From Isoetes taiwanensis (Eukaryota > Streptophyta > Lycopodiopsida > Isoetales > Isoetaceae): a DNA stretch of 64,000 nucleotides. The notes under the pieces are model-generated. The model was not told the DNA's origin. It saw nothing but the letters and a program-made list of their open reading frames with translations, and ran no database searches. Where the stretch lies: assembly GCA_021234155.1 (NCBI GenBank), contig JAJEKV010000008.1, forward strand, positions 24,014,618-24,078,617. The letters run 5' to 3'. Every line of letters starts with the position of its first letter. Within the stretch, counting starts at the first letter, position 1. Both the position numbers and the translations under genes were made by a program. Positions 27,701-41,214 of this stretch are shown one piece after another.

Positions 27701-30100
27701 TATATATTTCCGCAACAAAGAGGTATCCTGAGATATTCAAGGGCTACTTTAAAGGCCTTTGCTTTAAAGAGGATCAGATTAGTAAGAATAGTTCAAATAT
27801 ATTAAATTCATGTGGAGAAAAAATCATTTGGATTTCTCCGGAATAAAAGATTTCTATTCGGGTTTACAATCACCAACACCAGCTAGATGACTTAACAAAC
27901 ATCAAAAGAATATAGCGAGGAATAAGAGTCTCTATTCCCATTTTGCTTTATCCATAAACTTGAGGTATTTTGCAATAGGCCACCTTCTTCTTCTTATAAT
28001 CGATGTCTCTCTCTTAATTTTAAAGGGTCTTTCCCGTCATACAATTTTGTTGATTCCTCGAAAGCCGATTATACTTTGGGGAAATGGGTGGCCCTCTAGG
28101 TACCGCCAATTCTTCTGTAGCCTTTTCCTCCCCGGCACCTCTTGGGCCATTTCTTCTTCATCTTTGCTTCTTCCGCCAGATGCCGAATCCAAGGATTTCC
28201 TCTATGCGATAGTTCGTAACGACCCTTCCAGCGAACCTTAAGGTCGAAGCCCTGCCTACTCAGCGGCGTAAGTTAGCGCGGATTCATCCAAATGGCGGCA
28301 GCCTTCCTTAAGGTCTCATAATTTCGCCTTTGCGCTTTCAAGAAACCGTTTCGGTCGCACATCACTTCCGAGCATCTGTGGTACGATCCAATGTCTCTAA
28401 CCGACCGCTTTGCTTGGTCCTTCCAAAGAACTGCGAATACGTTTCGGTGGCGTCCTTGAGAGCTGGTTTCCATTGAGCATTTCATCAGCCGTCCATCGAG
28501 ATCTTTTCTCCACCAACTTCCAGTTGCCCCAGCTCTCCGGCGATGCACCTCTGATATGTTACTTCGAATTGGTTTTATACGCGAAAGATTCTGCCAATAT
28601 TTCAAACTTTATAAAATAATGGGTGGGTGTTCCCATGGTGGTTTCAACGCCCTTTTTCTTAGGGTGCTGTGTGTTTATAACTATGGGTTATTATTTAAAA
28701 GTACAGCCTCTCTTAATCAATTAACTACTTTCGAAATTTTCCTATTTCTTTTTTGGGCCAAGTATTGGTCACCGACCCCTTTTCTTTTCCATTTTCCAAT
28801 TTCCCATTTGGCCGAAATTTTTACTTTTAAATTTGGTTTTATGAATAACTTGAGCTCAAAAATTACTAGAAGTTCTCTTTTGACTCTATCCTTAAAATTA
28901 AGCTCACCTCTAACTATATTTACATTTGCTAACCAGCCTCTAACAATGGGAAAAATTTATCCCACTTTTGAGGTTCATATTCGGGATCTATCTCCAATTT
29001 TCTACTAGGCCATGGTTTTACTAAGGGGTAATGGTTATTGCTTGATCTTGGTCAACCAAGATCATTGCTCGACATTCATTGTGGCCTCGAGATAACATAC
29101 GATGCTTCATCATGATATCCCATGGGAAATCTTCCATCCATTAGCTGCGTAGAGTATGGGCCCATCGTCCGCCTCACTTTACGTTATGGCAAGGCGCTAG
29201 AAGAGGACCGCGAAGGTGTCTTGTCGCCTGGCCCCCTATGGGCTCCTATAACATCAATACTATCAATAGTAATCACAATCATCTACCCGCGATGGGGTAG
29301 TGGAATCCATCCATAGATCCATCTTATAGATTAATACATCAAGAGCATCAATATAGCTCCTACCGGGTTCCGGACTCATAGGGAGATAGAGTGACGTTTG
29401 GGGGTCTCAACATAGAATAGACCGGAGCTATGGCAATGACTTGGGCAAAGTAATAGACAATGGCTGGGATTGGCCGCCTCCATTCTCCCTCCTATACATA
29501 TTTTCCCTCCTAGGGCTTTTTTGATATGGGCTAGGTGGCGTGCTTTGATACCATGGAGACTTGGGTTTGCATCTCCCTTGCCGATGAGGGAGAAGGGTTG
29601 CATCTCCCCTTCTTGGGATGTAGTGCATCCAGCGGAGCAGCTAGATCGCATGCTGCATCACCTTTACTCAACAAATCCTCTAAAATAAGAGCTGGGACGA
29701 AGAGAGATGTGAACTCTGAATATCGCAGCAACACCCATTGACCCGTGAAGGCCAGACCATACCCGCCTGCGTAATGAAGTGACCAAAATTATAATATGAT
29801 CGGTATGTGGCGCATCAATTTGTTAGTGGAAGACTACCGTAGCTCAAAATCGAAACCGCTAAGGAGCGTTTTGCAAAAATCAACGAATTTTATTGTAGGC
29901 GTGAGTTTCGGTTCTTCCACATTTAATTTGAGGAAGTCTCCAATTTAAAAAACTGGCAGTTAGCATATAAAATGACTTGAGGTGAACTTTTATAAGCATT
30001 GATTGAACTGTAATTTCTGGTTCGGTAATCCATACAGCAACGAATCAACATTAACACAATCCCACACCTGCAATGCATCGATATAGAGTGTCTGCCACAC
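24714..30100. other. Gene-free stretch, nothing recognised
   Basis: Frames of 60-150 codons occur on both strands (for example 28273-28605 minus and 28556-29008 plus). None has a domain I recognise or supported splice structure. The sequence is AT-rich to 27.9 kb and somewhat GC-richer at 27.95-29.75 kb. Confidence 0.35.
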
Positions 30101-30113
30101 GCGAGGGCGCCCA

Positions 30114-30690
30114 AGGCGCAAAGCAATCACTGGACAAAACTTTATTATGATGGGTTTATTATTTTCCCTTATTTTAACATAGCATTATGGATCAAAGTTT
30201 AGCTTTGATTGGTATTGAACATGGCAATAAAAGTAGGGGTTGTATGGGCGCCCATAACCATTAAGTGCCCTTCAATGGGCCCACTTCCAATGGACAAAAC
30301 TTTATTATGGCCCCCATGGGTTTATTATTTTTTTTTTTTTTAATCTCTAAGGCGGCTTTAAAGGATAGAAAATGGGCATTATGGAAATTCTACCACTGCG
30401 ATGATTAACAACAACGCATGGATGGGCTTTTTATTCTTGTTCCTAATAGACCATTAAGTGCCCTTCAATGGACCACCAAAAGCCTTCCAATGGATCATCA
30501 AATGCTCACCCTTGACCTTCATTGGCCCCCATGTGCCTAACAATAGACAATGCATCTAATTCAATCTCCAGTAGTTCTTAAGGTGGGCTACTAAAGGGCG
30601 AAGGTGGGCTATTAAAGGATAGAAAATGGGCCATTGAAGGGTAAAAGTGGGCTATTAAAGAGCAAAAAGTGGGCCATTGAAGGGGAGGGT
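30114..30690. repeat. Local diverged direct repeats
   Basis: TGGACAAAACTTTATTATG occurs at 30131 and 30291, each followed by a variant of GGGTTTATTATTTT. At 30.60-30.69 kb the words GTGGGCTATTAAAG and GGGCCATTGAAGGG alternate. These look like slippage or old duplication products downstream of the FRO gene. Confidence 0.5.
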
Positions 30691-31084
30691 AGAAGAAGGC
30701 ACCCTCCACTAGAAGAAGTGTCGGAGAGTGCAGTAATTTTCAAGAGTTTTTTAAATTTCATAGCTGTGGATTGGACGACAGAGAGTAAAAATAGATGATG
30801 TGGCATGACAAGTGGATAAGTTAGAGCTGCAAGAGGCATTATAAAAGCCTGCTAATATAAATTTTTATTTTTTTTAATTAAAAGAATAGTAGTTGAATCT
30901 GGTACATAAGTATAATATATAATCTCACTTTATATGTTTTTTTAGAAATATTTATTCATTTTGTAGTTGTACCCTCATATATTGTGCTCCACATTCGTTA
31001 CATACTTCAATATGTTATAGCTTGAATTTTATTTTTATGAAATACTTTCCATTTGTTCAAGCATTATAGGAATATATCTCTGCA

Positions 31085-34000
31085 TTACAAATCATAACTC
31101 AAAGGATGAAAGTCTATGGCACTTGAAAATCCAGCATAAGTTTGGCAGTGGAATGCCACATTTTGTTGTAAGCCTTCCGGACCACATGTATAGACTCCTA
31201 TATTGCTAGTATGCATTTGCTTGGCATAATATGAGAAAATACCTGCAAAGTAAATGTGATAACCCAAGGGTAAAATTCATATATTTATATTTCATATATC
31301 GAATTCAATAAAAGATGCATACCATCAAAGTTTGGCCTTGAATGATAGATATTGTTAAATACTATAGGATCATTGTGGACTTGTCTTGTTGGACTGGTCT
31401 GGTCTTCAACTCTAGTACTGGTTTGCTGTTGGAGCCACCTCATAGAAAGCATAGCAGTAGCACCTCCAAATATGAAAACTCCCAAGAGCATTGCCATTAA
31501 AGAAATCATACCGCGTCCAGATCTTGAGAAGTGCTTGTAAGTATTGTGATCAATAGGGTATATATACAAGGCATGTATAAGACCTTCTATAATCATATAT
31601 CCTGCAAAAGATGCGAAGAGAACTAATGCAAACAAGAGGTTATTATTAGTTCCTGCAAAAGCGCACATAGGTCTTTCTTTCACGCTTAGGTCTCCACCTA
31701 AAGCTCCTAAACATTTAGGATTTGTGTGTTTTTGGGCTTCTTGGCTCCCCAGATAAGGTTCTTGATCAGTTTTCCTAGTACTTGACATGCAATTGCCCTC
31801 AGGATCTGGTCTGTCCTCTCTAGTGACGTATGCGTCTATCTCCAATTTAAGTACTGCTTCAAATCCTGGTAGTATGGATGATGGTGAAAGGACATTGAGA
31901 ATTTTAAGTTCCTCTGAGTTCTTTACTACCCATATTAACTTTATCTCTTTCAAAATGTGTGCTTCCTTCTTCTTAATTGTGTACAATACATCTTTGAGTA
32001 TAGAAATGAAAGGCGAGATTCCGCTTCCTCCAGCTACAAAGATAAGAACATCATAACTGCATAGGAAAAAGATTTAGTATACTAGCTTCGGAAAAAGATT
32101 TAATATACTATGCTTTTGCATACAATATTTGTTACATGGTGCTTACATTAATATTGAGTCTAGGAAGTTATCACCATATGGACCATCTGCTAATACATAA
32201 ATATTATTCACAGGTTCCTTTTCCAACAATGCTCTAAGTTTCTTGGTCCAACTTCCATTGCATTTGATGAGAAGGTGAATGTCTTCATCTGTGTTAGAAC
32301 TTGACACTATAGTGAAGGGGTGCCATTGCAAGAGTGAAATCTCAGACACATTAAGGAATAGAAGACTTCCTGTATCGTATTGGACATCTGTATAGTATAG
32401 TATATACAAAACGTCAACAACAAAGCATAAAAAATTAATTAATTACCTATGAAGAACTCACTTGGTTTCCTTGCTATCACAAATTCCAACGTTTCAGAAG
32501 ACAACATGGATGTCGATACGACTTGCACACGTTTTCTTGATTGCAAAAATCTAAGGTATCGATCTATGCAAAAAAGCATAATACCCCCCATAACTGCTGC
32601 CATATCTCTATCTCCAACATGTATGACATACATGACAATGAATAACACATATAACTGATGGGAGTAGAAAAATAGTTCAAAATTCTTTTTTCTAAAAGGT
32701 TGTAACGAGGTTGCCCACATGATAAGTCCAACTACAAGAGCAATTAAACCTGAGATATTGTTCACTGGTACTAGCTCCCATGTTATCAGCTATAAAACAC
32801 AAAAAGAATGAAGTTAGATTATGTAAACGCATGTCATGCCAAATTTTACTATATCCCTCCCATTTCTCGAGGACTCTCCTTAATGTCAATGCAATAATCA
32901 ATTTGTCCTCCAATCATGTGCATAAATCTTGCTTTCATTTTGCAAATAAAAGTTGGCATCACTATAGGTCCAATCATGTGCGTAAATCTTTGCCACTAGA
33001 AGTCGACACCATTATTCTATATTTCTTTTTGCCTTGATAACTTCTAGAGCAAAACTTAAACAAGAAGAAGGTAGGATTCTTACTTCTTTAAGTTCATGAC
33101 TGACACCATAGTAAACTAGATATGAGATACCATGGGCACTAAAAGTAATCATAATAAGGTGCCCAAGCCATATGTGATATGTTATTGCGTGCTCAAAGGG
33201 AATATTGAGAAGACGAAGGCAAACAGATCTGCGTGACACTGGTATGAATAACAAGGCCAAAAGCACAACTCCTCCAGATCCAAGCTCTGCGGCCGCAGTT
33301 TCTAATTTCTTTTGCCACCTGAAACGCATCAACAAAATAAAAATTGCAACATTATAAAAATAAAGAATGAAATACGTCAATAAATTGAAATTGCTTACAT
33401 GTTTGGCTCCTTCTTAGTTAAAGTATTAAAGCCCTTTTGAATGTATGCTCCAGCTGACCATACAGCAAGGATGACAAAGCAACAAAAAATGGCTATTTCG
33501 GTAAGAGAAACAAGTGAAAATGGGCCTCTGATGAACACAGGATATGCCCATGGGTTCAGACCATGTCGAAAAACGTTGCCCTTTCTTTTCCTATAAAAGT
33601 TCATATAACAAAAGCTTGAAATTAAAGAAGATGATTCAAACTATAGGAAACAAAGGATTGATAGAATTACATTAGATTTAGTTTGCCCTTTATGTGCATA
33701 TTGATGGCACCAACAAATGAAATGAACACGATAGGTGCAGCATATATGAGAAGGGCAGGTCCTACAAATGCACACAAAAATGAGTTGAAGTTTAATGCCA
33801 TATTTACAAAAGTAGAATCTTAACATCATGTAAAGACTTCATTGATGGGACTTTCAATGCTTGCTAAGGCCATCAAGGGAGTCGCTAGTATGTGAAAATA
33901 TACAGACCTGCAGAGCCATAAGCAGTGGTCCTAGTGTGATCTACAACAGGGGTATAAAATTTTTTCCAAGTAAGCGTGGGTCTCATGATCCATACGATCA

Positions 34001-34118
34001 TCCACCCTATAAATAGTAACATCATTATTGTCTGAAGTGTCTTGTATAGCACATGAGCAACTTTGTTGGACTCCATAATGTAAGAAACCTTGTTGTCTAT
34101 GTCATGAGTTTCATGCAT
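31085..34118 (-). CDS. FRO: Ferric reductase oxidase (FRO family), eight exons, apparently intact
   Basis: Exons on the minus strand, 5' to 3': 34118-33908, 33761-33671, 33590-33399, 33318-33084, 32789-32447, 32387-32147, 32056-31323 and 31242-31085. All introns are GT-AG, and the exons sum to 2205 bp (734 codons plus TAA), close to typical FRO length. Motifs, in order: N-terminal membrane segments; heme ligand pairs H213/H227 (YHIWLGH...SAHG) and H287/H300 (YSHQLY...IHVG); FAD motif HPFT at 380-383; GPYG at 426-429; NADPH motif AGGSGISP at 446-453; two late membrane spans in exon 7; and CGPEG at 702-706. The family reduces Fe(III) or Cu(II) chelates using NADPH across the plasma membrane or an organelle envelope. 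I chose the first Met; a second in-frame Met lies at codon 15. No stop or frameshift was found. Which paralogue this is cannot be told from the sequence alone. Confidence 0.93.
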
Positions 34119-34218
34119 ATATATATAGACATCCCAATGTTGACGTTTTAAGTTGGTTTTAAATATTTTAATAATGGTGCAAAGTCAACAAGGTACAACA
34201 TGCATGCAAAGCAATGCT

Positions 34219-34249
34219 ATGGTTCTCTTCTTATATAGAAGAGAACCAT
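34219..34249. promoter_or_regulatory. Perfect 13-bp palindrome holding the probable FRO TATA box
   Basis: ATGGTTCTCTTCT at 34219-34231 is mirrored by its exact reverse complement at 34237-34249 around a 5-bp centre. Read on the minus strand, the centre gives TATATAAG (34237-34230), a consensus plant TATA box about 112 bp upstream of the FRO start codon. A second TATA-like run lies at about 34122-34131 but is too close to the ATG to give a usual leader. The transcription start is inferred, not seen. Confidence 0.55.
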
Positions 34250-34425
34250 CATTCTGGGGAAAGGGACGCCTGTTTTAGCGTTAAGCCATTTTGGGCGTCA
34301 GATCTATCTATGGCCTGAGCCTTCTATGGCGCAGGCTTTCTTTGGCTCTGTCTACTATATATCCATGTTGTCTGCTAGCATTCCTCATGGGCGTTTCCTC
34401 TGAGCTGAATTCTGTTGGTTCTAGA

Positions 34426-37400
34426 CTTTCTAAGCTAGTTCTCTCCATCTTCTCTATCCTACCAGTTTTCCAAATGATTCTGCTAGTTTCTTCCTATGAT
34501 GCAAACGATTCTGCTAGTTTTCCTATGATGCCCTACCGTTTCTTACCCTATAAGATTTTGTCTCTGAGTGTTTCTTTTTGGTGTGTTATGTTAGCCAATT
34601 GAGTAAATCACTAGATGGGAAATTTTTTTTGGACGAATCACGATCTTTTTGGTGGTTATCAATGGTGCTGGACCAGTGATCTGATATTGTCTCCAAGAAC
34701 GTGGATCTGGATCTGCAGTCGGCATGGTTGGTTGCAGCTTCGCTACAAGAGCAGTTTTTTCCAGATAAGTTACTGTGATCAGGGTTTTCTTTTGTATTTT
34801 TTGGCTCTGCTTTTTTCACTGATGGGGTCTGGGTTCTCTGTTGCCTTAACCCTGATTGCTTGGTTGTGTCTTCTTTCACGATTTGGGATCTGGGGTATAT
34901 GCCCATGATGCCAGTGATTGCTTGGTTGTTTCGTTAATTCACTGCGTTCTTGATAGTTCTTGTAGCTCAAAAAACTAGATTGATGCCAGATTCTTGGCAG
35001 TTCGAGTAGCTCAGAAAAGCTGGATTGATGCCAGATTGGGTTTCTATTTGTTCGGATTGAGGCTAGGTATGGCCGTTTTTGGGCCAAATCTCAGGCTAGA
35101 TATTGCCGATTCAGGCCCAAATTTCGAGCTTTTTGTAGATCCACATAAGAAAGCATTCACGGTGTAGGATTCTTTGCATGAGGTAAGTTTATTCTTGTTA
35201 AGTTTCATTAATTGTCTGTACCCAACTGATATATGAATATGATCCTTCAGTACTCTTCATTATGTAAAATTGCAGTTTACATAGGCTGCACAGACTCCAG
35301 TCTTCTAGACCCCAACCCCGTTTATAGCCTTGAGCCTATATTCTTGTGACATTTCCTTGTTTGCCGATGTTTGTTGTCTTATTAGCCAGAATTTTTCATG
35401 TATGAGCAGGGTAGCCCTTAAGCCCAAATTTTTATAGGTGTAATTTAGAATGTGAGGCGAATCTTAGCTTTTTTCGATTAGTTATGTTGGCGATTTTGTT
35501 TCGGGCTTCAATTTGAGTTGTAGCAACCTTGGCGAATCTTTCATCCATCAAGCGATGGAATATATACTTTTTTCTCAATTAAAATTTGGGTCTACAATAT
35601 ATATTTGTTATGTCCGTATACATATTCATTATGTGAGCATTACGCTTACAACTACATGTTACCAGACATTGGCATATGATTGTAAATCTCAATAGATCCA
35701 CACTAAGGGCTAAACAACAACAAGTACATAAACTTAGCCGAGGCATGATTGCATATCATGGTGGGCAAGCACAAACCAATTTGATTTCAGTCATCTTTTT
35801 AAGATTGGATAAACAACAGACCAAAAGCAAAAATACTCTAGGATTGCATACTTGGATGTTGGAACCGCATCGTGAAATCCATATAACATGCATGGTTTTT
35901 TCCCTTCCCCCTTTTTTTTCTTGGAGGTAAACGACAATTCTAAAAAACTCACCAAGGATAGAATTCGTATTAATTTTACATGATTTTAGGGGGTTAAGGG
36001 GCGATTTTAGAATAATTACCAAGAATAAAATTCACATAGGGGCGAATCCAAGAATCCATCATTTAGTGGTGTAGGCTAATTTATAAGTGGAGGGAGAAAA
36101 TTTCGTAGACAAGGTGGCGATATTTTATTGGCACCACTCCTAATTGATCCTACTCGATAATAGTGAAAAAAAATAAAAAAGTCCAAAAAAATAGCCTTTT
36201 GGCGATATTTCGAGCTTAAGGGCTACCCTGTGTATGAGTCTCTTCTATTATTCTGAGTCTTCTAAGAGCTATGTCATTGCAGCTATGTTGTTAAGCTTCA
36301 ATCTAAGATAGCATTCTATTACTGTACAGGATATATATAGGATCCTTCATCTTGCATTAAGTCGTTTTTCATATTCATTTTATGCATTATTCCAATGCAT
36401 TGTAGGCAGGAGATGCAAATTTTGTGATTATGAGGTGAACATGGTGCATAACTACTTTGCGGCATTCTTTAGTGTCAAATTTGTGTTCTGGATTGCATTG
36501 GGACTGTGTTTTTGTTGATCACAAAAGCTTACTAACGCAATATCATTTGCGAAATTCCAAAATTACAGTTGGTCTGGCGGCTAAGCTGGTAATTCTCCAG
36601 TTTGGCGATGCAGGTATTGATGGTTCAATCAAATCCAAGTCCAAACATGTAACCTCGATATTAAACAGTTTTAGATTCAGTTTGGCTCGAGTTTATCTGC
36701 ATCCTGAACAGTTTATCGGTCATCTGGTGCTCCGGATCATTTGCCTTAAGCGGCCAAAATAAATTTATCCATCTCTGTGATCATCTACCATGAATGGGTC
36801 ATGAATCAGCCATGATTCTGTGAGTATCACTGCTCTATGATCATCTGAGTCGGCCTTTGGACTTCATTCATCCTCAAAAAGTCAACGAGAACAATCTGTG
36901 TTGGGTTCTTTTTCCAGAGGATACCAGGGCCAGCTTATCCCTCTTAGTCCTGTCTATCCCTTGTCAGGGACTACCAGACCTGGTATCCCTTAAAATTCAT
37001 ATTTTTCTAATAATTAATCTTGTTTTAAGTAAAGTGCTATGGTCCGGGTTTACATGAGGTCGAGTTTAGGGTCTATTGTCTTTCTCCCCTAGGTCCTAGA
37101 TCTTGCGCTATGAGTTCCTTGTTTTTGGGTTTGCATAGGTCGTTTTAGGTTGCTTTGATTAGGCTTTGCTTCTGGGAGCTTGTCGAGTTATTTGGTCATA
37201 GAAGTTGAGATTGTTACTGTTGAGCGCTATTTTTGTGCTTCTTGCTTTGGAATTAGAGGTATGTTTCTTGTCGTCCTAGACTTTTTGAGGCTTTTTTGAA
37301 TGGTCGGTCCTTGGTTTGACTTCGTCCTTTTTCATTTTTTAGGTTAAATTGTTTGGAAGGTTGCTCGTGGGCCGTATTTTCAGTGTTCTAGTAGTTTTTC

Positions 37401-40400
37401 GAGTTCTTCTTTGTTTGTGGATGCTATGTATGCTTTTGGTAGTTTTATATGCAGTTTTTTGGTCTAGCATCTTGTGTCTTGCTCTCATATGTTCATTAAG
37501 TAGTATAGCCTAGATACTCCATTTGTACTTCTCGGGTGGTCAGTCCTTTTTCTTGCACTGTCATTCCTATTATTTCGGGTTGTTGCGGGTCAGTTAGGAT
37601 GTTTTTGCTTGGGCCTTGTTTCTTGGATCTTGTTGAGTTGTTTGGTCGTAGAGTTTAGGTCTATTTTGTTGGTACATTTGTTGTGTTTCTTGCTTTGAGC
37701 CCTGGTGGTTGTTGGAAATGTTTTGCCTAGGTTAAGATGCTTTGTTGGTCTAGGGGGGTCTGTGACTTACCTTTCTAGGTTCGTCTAGACATTGCTTAAA
37801 TCCAGGTTTGTCATCGTATACAATAATAGAGCCTCTTCATATGTGTTTTATGCTTTATGCATGTTTGTATGCTCTCATCTAAATACATGGTTCTATTTGC
37901 TCTTATTGACGCTCAATTGGTCGAGTATACCCTCTTAATGACCCTTATATACATGATTCACTTATGAATAGAGGCCCTTCATATGCATTTTTTTGTGCTT
38001 TATATCGGCATCTCATCCAATTTTCTATTTTTTCATGGTTTTCTTCATGGTTTGCTTGGCTATCTTCCACAGGATATAGTTTTCCGGCCCTGGCTTGTCC
38101 TTTCAACATGTGGTTGCTTGGGCCCATGCATTAACGAGCTCGATTGGAAGATGAGATATGGCTTTTCATTCATGGCTTTTCATTCGTCTTGGATTAGGGG
38201 TTCCTATCTCTTGATGACAGGATGGAGATTGATGTGTTGGGAGACTCTATATTCATGGTTAAGTATCTATTTAATTTTGCTCTTTGGTCTTTGCATTTTC
38301 TACATGTATAATCGCTTTGCACATGAGCATTTTGCATAGCAATTTTTTTTTTTTGGGTGAGAGCATTCATTTGAGCATATAGTAACTTTAGTCAAATGTC
38401 TAATTCATTGCTTGGCTATTCCATGGATTTCTATCTTTGCAGTCTAGGGTAGCATCCTTTGTACCATAGGGTTTTTAGTAGTAGGGTGCACATTCATTTC
38501 TCCATGTTACATCGTTTTCTCCTCGGATTTGTTGATCTTGTTCTGCAAGTTATGGGATTCCCAGTCCTCGCTAATTTATTTCTACGATTATATGGTTCAT
38601 TGGTTTAGTCCGAGGTGGCTCTTTTCTCTCTATCTCTCTTGCCTATAGTTTCATTTGGTATTCACTGTGCTTGCTCTATTTCTTTTGCCTCATAACTTCC
38701 CTCCTTCTTCTTTTCCTGTTTGGCCTAGATGTCTTGTCCCATTCGACATTTGTTGCATCAGTGGCTTTTTACTCCATGCATCTCATGATGTCCTCTTCGT
38801 TTGTTTTTTCATTCCTTGATCTTTCGATTTTTTGTACTTAGTCATCTTTTCATGTTCCCATTTCTTCATCCATTTCATTTGCTTCTGTTCTTTTTTTTGC
38901 TATAAGGTTCTTGAGCTTTGTTTCTAGTGGTAAGCGTAGGTGGGTACGGAGCCTGCTTCTTTCTGCATTTTTTCCTTCATGGGATTATTAGTTTGTTCAT
39001 TTGTCCAATTGTGAGCTTGTTCCTCTTATCCTCCCATGTTCAGTAGCAGGTTTCTATGCCCCACCACCTCTCCGTATTGACCTTCATTACCCACCACCGC
39101 TTCTTGTTTCATTTACTAGTCATCCAACACCTTCTTTAATCCATTTGTCCCGTTTGTCAATTCTCAGTTTCCTCCCACTTGCTCTACTCGTCTTAACTTG
39201 TCCCATTATGTTTGTCATTTCCTTTTTGTTTTACTATTTCCAATTCATCTTGTTTGCTCTTGTTCCACTGCCACTGTCCCCTTTGCACGACATCCTTTCC
39301 AATCGATCCCCATATTTTCTGGTGACCTGAATTTCTCCTCTAGTCTTGCTTAGCCCTGTGTTCTGCTTGGTTAGCCCCCCTTTGTCCCATTCGTCTTTTT
39401 TGCTTCCATGAGTTGCATTTGCCTCTTTCCCTAGTCAGTTGGTCTTAAATTCTGTTTTAATGCTTTTTGTTTGGTTTCTATTTGCTCTATGGTTTTTTTT
39501 TTAGTGTCTGTATATCATTTAGTTCTTTAGGTTCATTTTTTGTTACTTTCTTTTAACCCCCCTTTTTGCTCCATTTTTTGTCCAGCTCTTTTTAGTTCTG
39601 TCTCCTTCGCCTATTCTTTGACCTCTTGAATCGTCTTGGCTCATTACTATATTTACCCAGTTGCTCTTTGCATATGAGCATTTTGCACAAAAAGTTTCAT
39701 TTTTTATACGAGCATCCATTTGAGCATATGTTGCTTAGTATTCTATGATATTCTATCTTTGCATCCTTTGCACCTTAGATCTTTAGTCTTAAAAACGCAT
39801 GGGGTTCGTTGCCAGCTCAGTGTCTACATAGTTCAAAAAGGAACTAACTACTTTGTATATTGCTTTTTTAAGCCAGGTCAATCTTGCATTTAGTTGCTTC
39901 ATTGCATTTTTGGCGGTTCCTCACTATCTCCGGTCTTTAATCAATACCCCCCATTTGCCTCCTTTTTGTTGACATATTGGCACTTGACCTATATGATGAG
40001 TACTTTAGCACGAGTTGTCGATTGAGTCAGATTTTCCAATGCCTTGTATGTAAACTTTGTCCGCCATCTCCGTGCAGATATTCTGGCATTTTCTCTGCTC
40101 ATGAACTTTTTCTTGGCTGCATTCGTCATAAATTGGTGATACATGTTAGTTCATGCCATGTGGCTTTTGGTTATTCTCAAAGCTTTCAAGTCTCTTAGAC
40201 ATGGTTATGGTCCATTACATCTCTATTTTCTACCACAATGTCTTTTTAATGCGCTTTGCTTGCATAGTTAGATGTGATCCTTTTTCTGCCTAGGAACTTT
40301 GGTTTCCCCCTCGTTGGTCTATTGGCACCGTTTGCGGTGGTAGCTTACATTTTGGTCTTTTTGCAGGGGTTTTACATCGGTGGTATTTGCTAGAATTGTT

Positions 40401-40900
40401 TGGCTCATTTATACATAGCTTTCTCGTGCCACATCTCAGTTGCATTTGTATGGGTTGAGTTGTTGAATTCTTGTTGCATCGATGCTGATAGTTAGTTGCA
40501 GATCTTATATATCTTGTGTTCCTTTATGTGGCGGGTTCCTTGTCGGTGTGATGACCACTTGGCCATATGCCCCTTCAATTCGTTCGGTGCATTGGCTTCT
40601 TTTCACTGCCTTTGTTCGTTCCCTTGACCACATGCCGTCCATTATTCTCGTTTGTCCACTATAGTTCCATTTGTATCATTGAGCTATGAACTTGTTCCTC
40701 TTACCCGTTCGATAGCAGGCTTCTATGCCCCATCATTCCCTCAAGTTTTTTCATTTCTTGAGTATTTTCTATCTAGTGGTGACTAGTTATTCACTCAGTC
40801 TGGAGTTATTCATCCAGTTGTTCCACTCTATCTATGGTCCCTTAATGTTATTCTATTTGTTAAATCATGGTTGGTTCGCATCATCTTGAATCTGATATCA
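34426..40900. other. Interior of element A: non-coding, diverged internal repeats
   Basis: Similar passages recur. A segment with GAGCATTTTGCA and ATTTGAGCATAT appears at about 38.32 and 39.67 kb. GTTCCTCTTA with CTTCTATGCCCC appears at about 39.01 and 40.69 kb. A passage at 40.86-41.21 kb recurs in diverged form at 41.39-41.61 kb. No frame exceeds about 120 codons and none is recognisable. Captured host fragments are possible but I could not identify any. Confidence 0.4.
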
Positions 40901-40937
40901 TCATGCCTCCATCTCCCCTCCCACTATTCCTTGCTGG

Positions 40938-41214
40938 ATTTTGCATTCTATGGCTAGTTTTCCATCTTCAATGTTCTTATCTACTGTCTCGCCTCGGCTC
41001 CCTTGGGTTCCTCAATCTCATGCAGCTGTTGTTTCACCTTTGGCGCACTCTGGATTTTGGTTGCTCCTCGTATATTTTGCATTCTATGGCTAGTTTTCCA
41101 TCTTCAATGTTCTTATCTACTGTCTCGCCTCGGCTCCCTTGGGTTCCTCAATCTCATGCAGCTGTTGTTTCACCTTTGGCGCACTCTGGATTTTGGTTGC
41201 TCCTCGTATATTTT
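40938..41214. repeat. Exact tandem duplication at a 136-bp offset inside element A
   Basis: The sequence from 40938 is repeated from 41074 without visible change, returning to unique sequence after 41214. It is one of at least fifteen duplications sharing this exact offset. Confidence 0.9.

Noticed and set aside
29122-29316. Frame with GPIVRLTL, reminiscent of a cytochrome P450 start
   Set aside because: Only eight residues match, with no other P450 motif (no heme-binding Cys region, no ExxR).
34122-34131. TATATATA next to the FRO start as its TATA box
   Set aside because: It is only a few bases from the first ATG; TATATAAG at 34230-34237 is better placed. It would matter only if translation starts at codon 15 or later.
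35140-36760. Captured host gene inside element A
   Set aside because: A 101-codon frame at 36457-36762 looks somewhat protein-like, but no domain was recognised and no splice sites fit.
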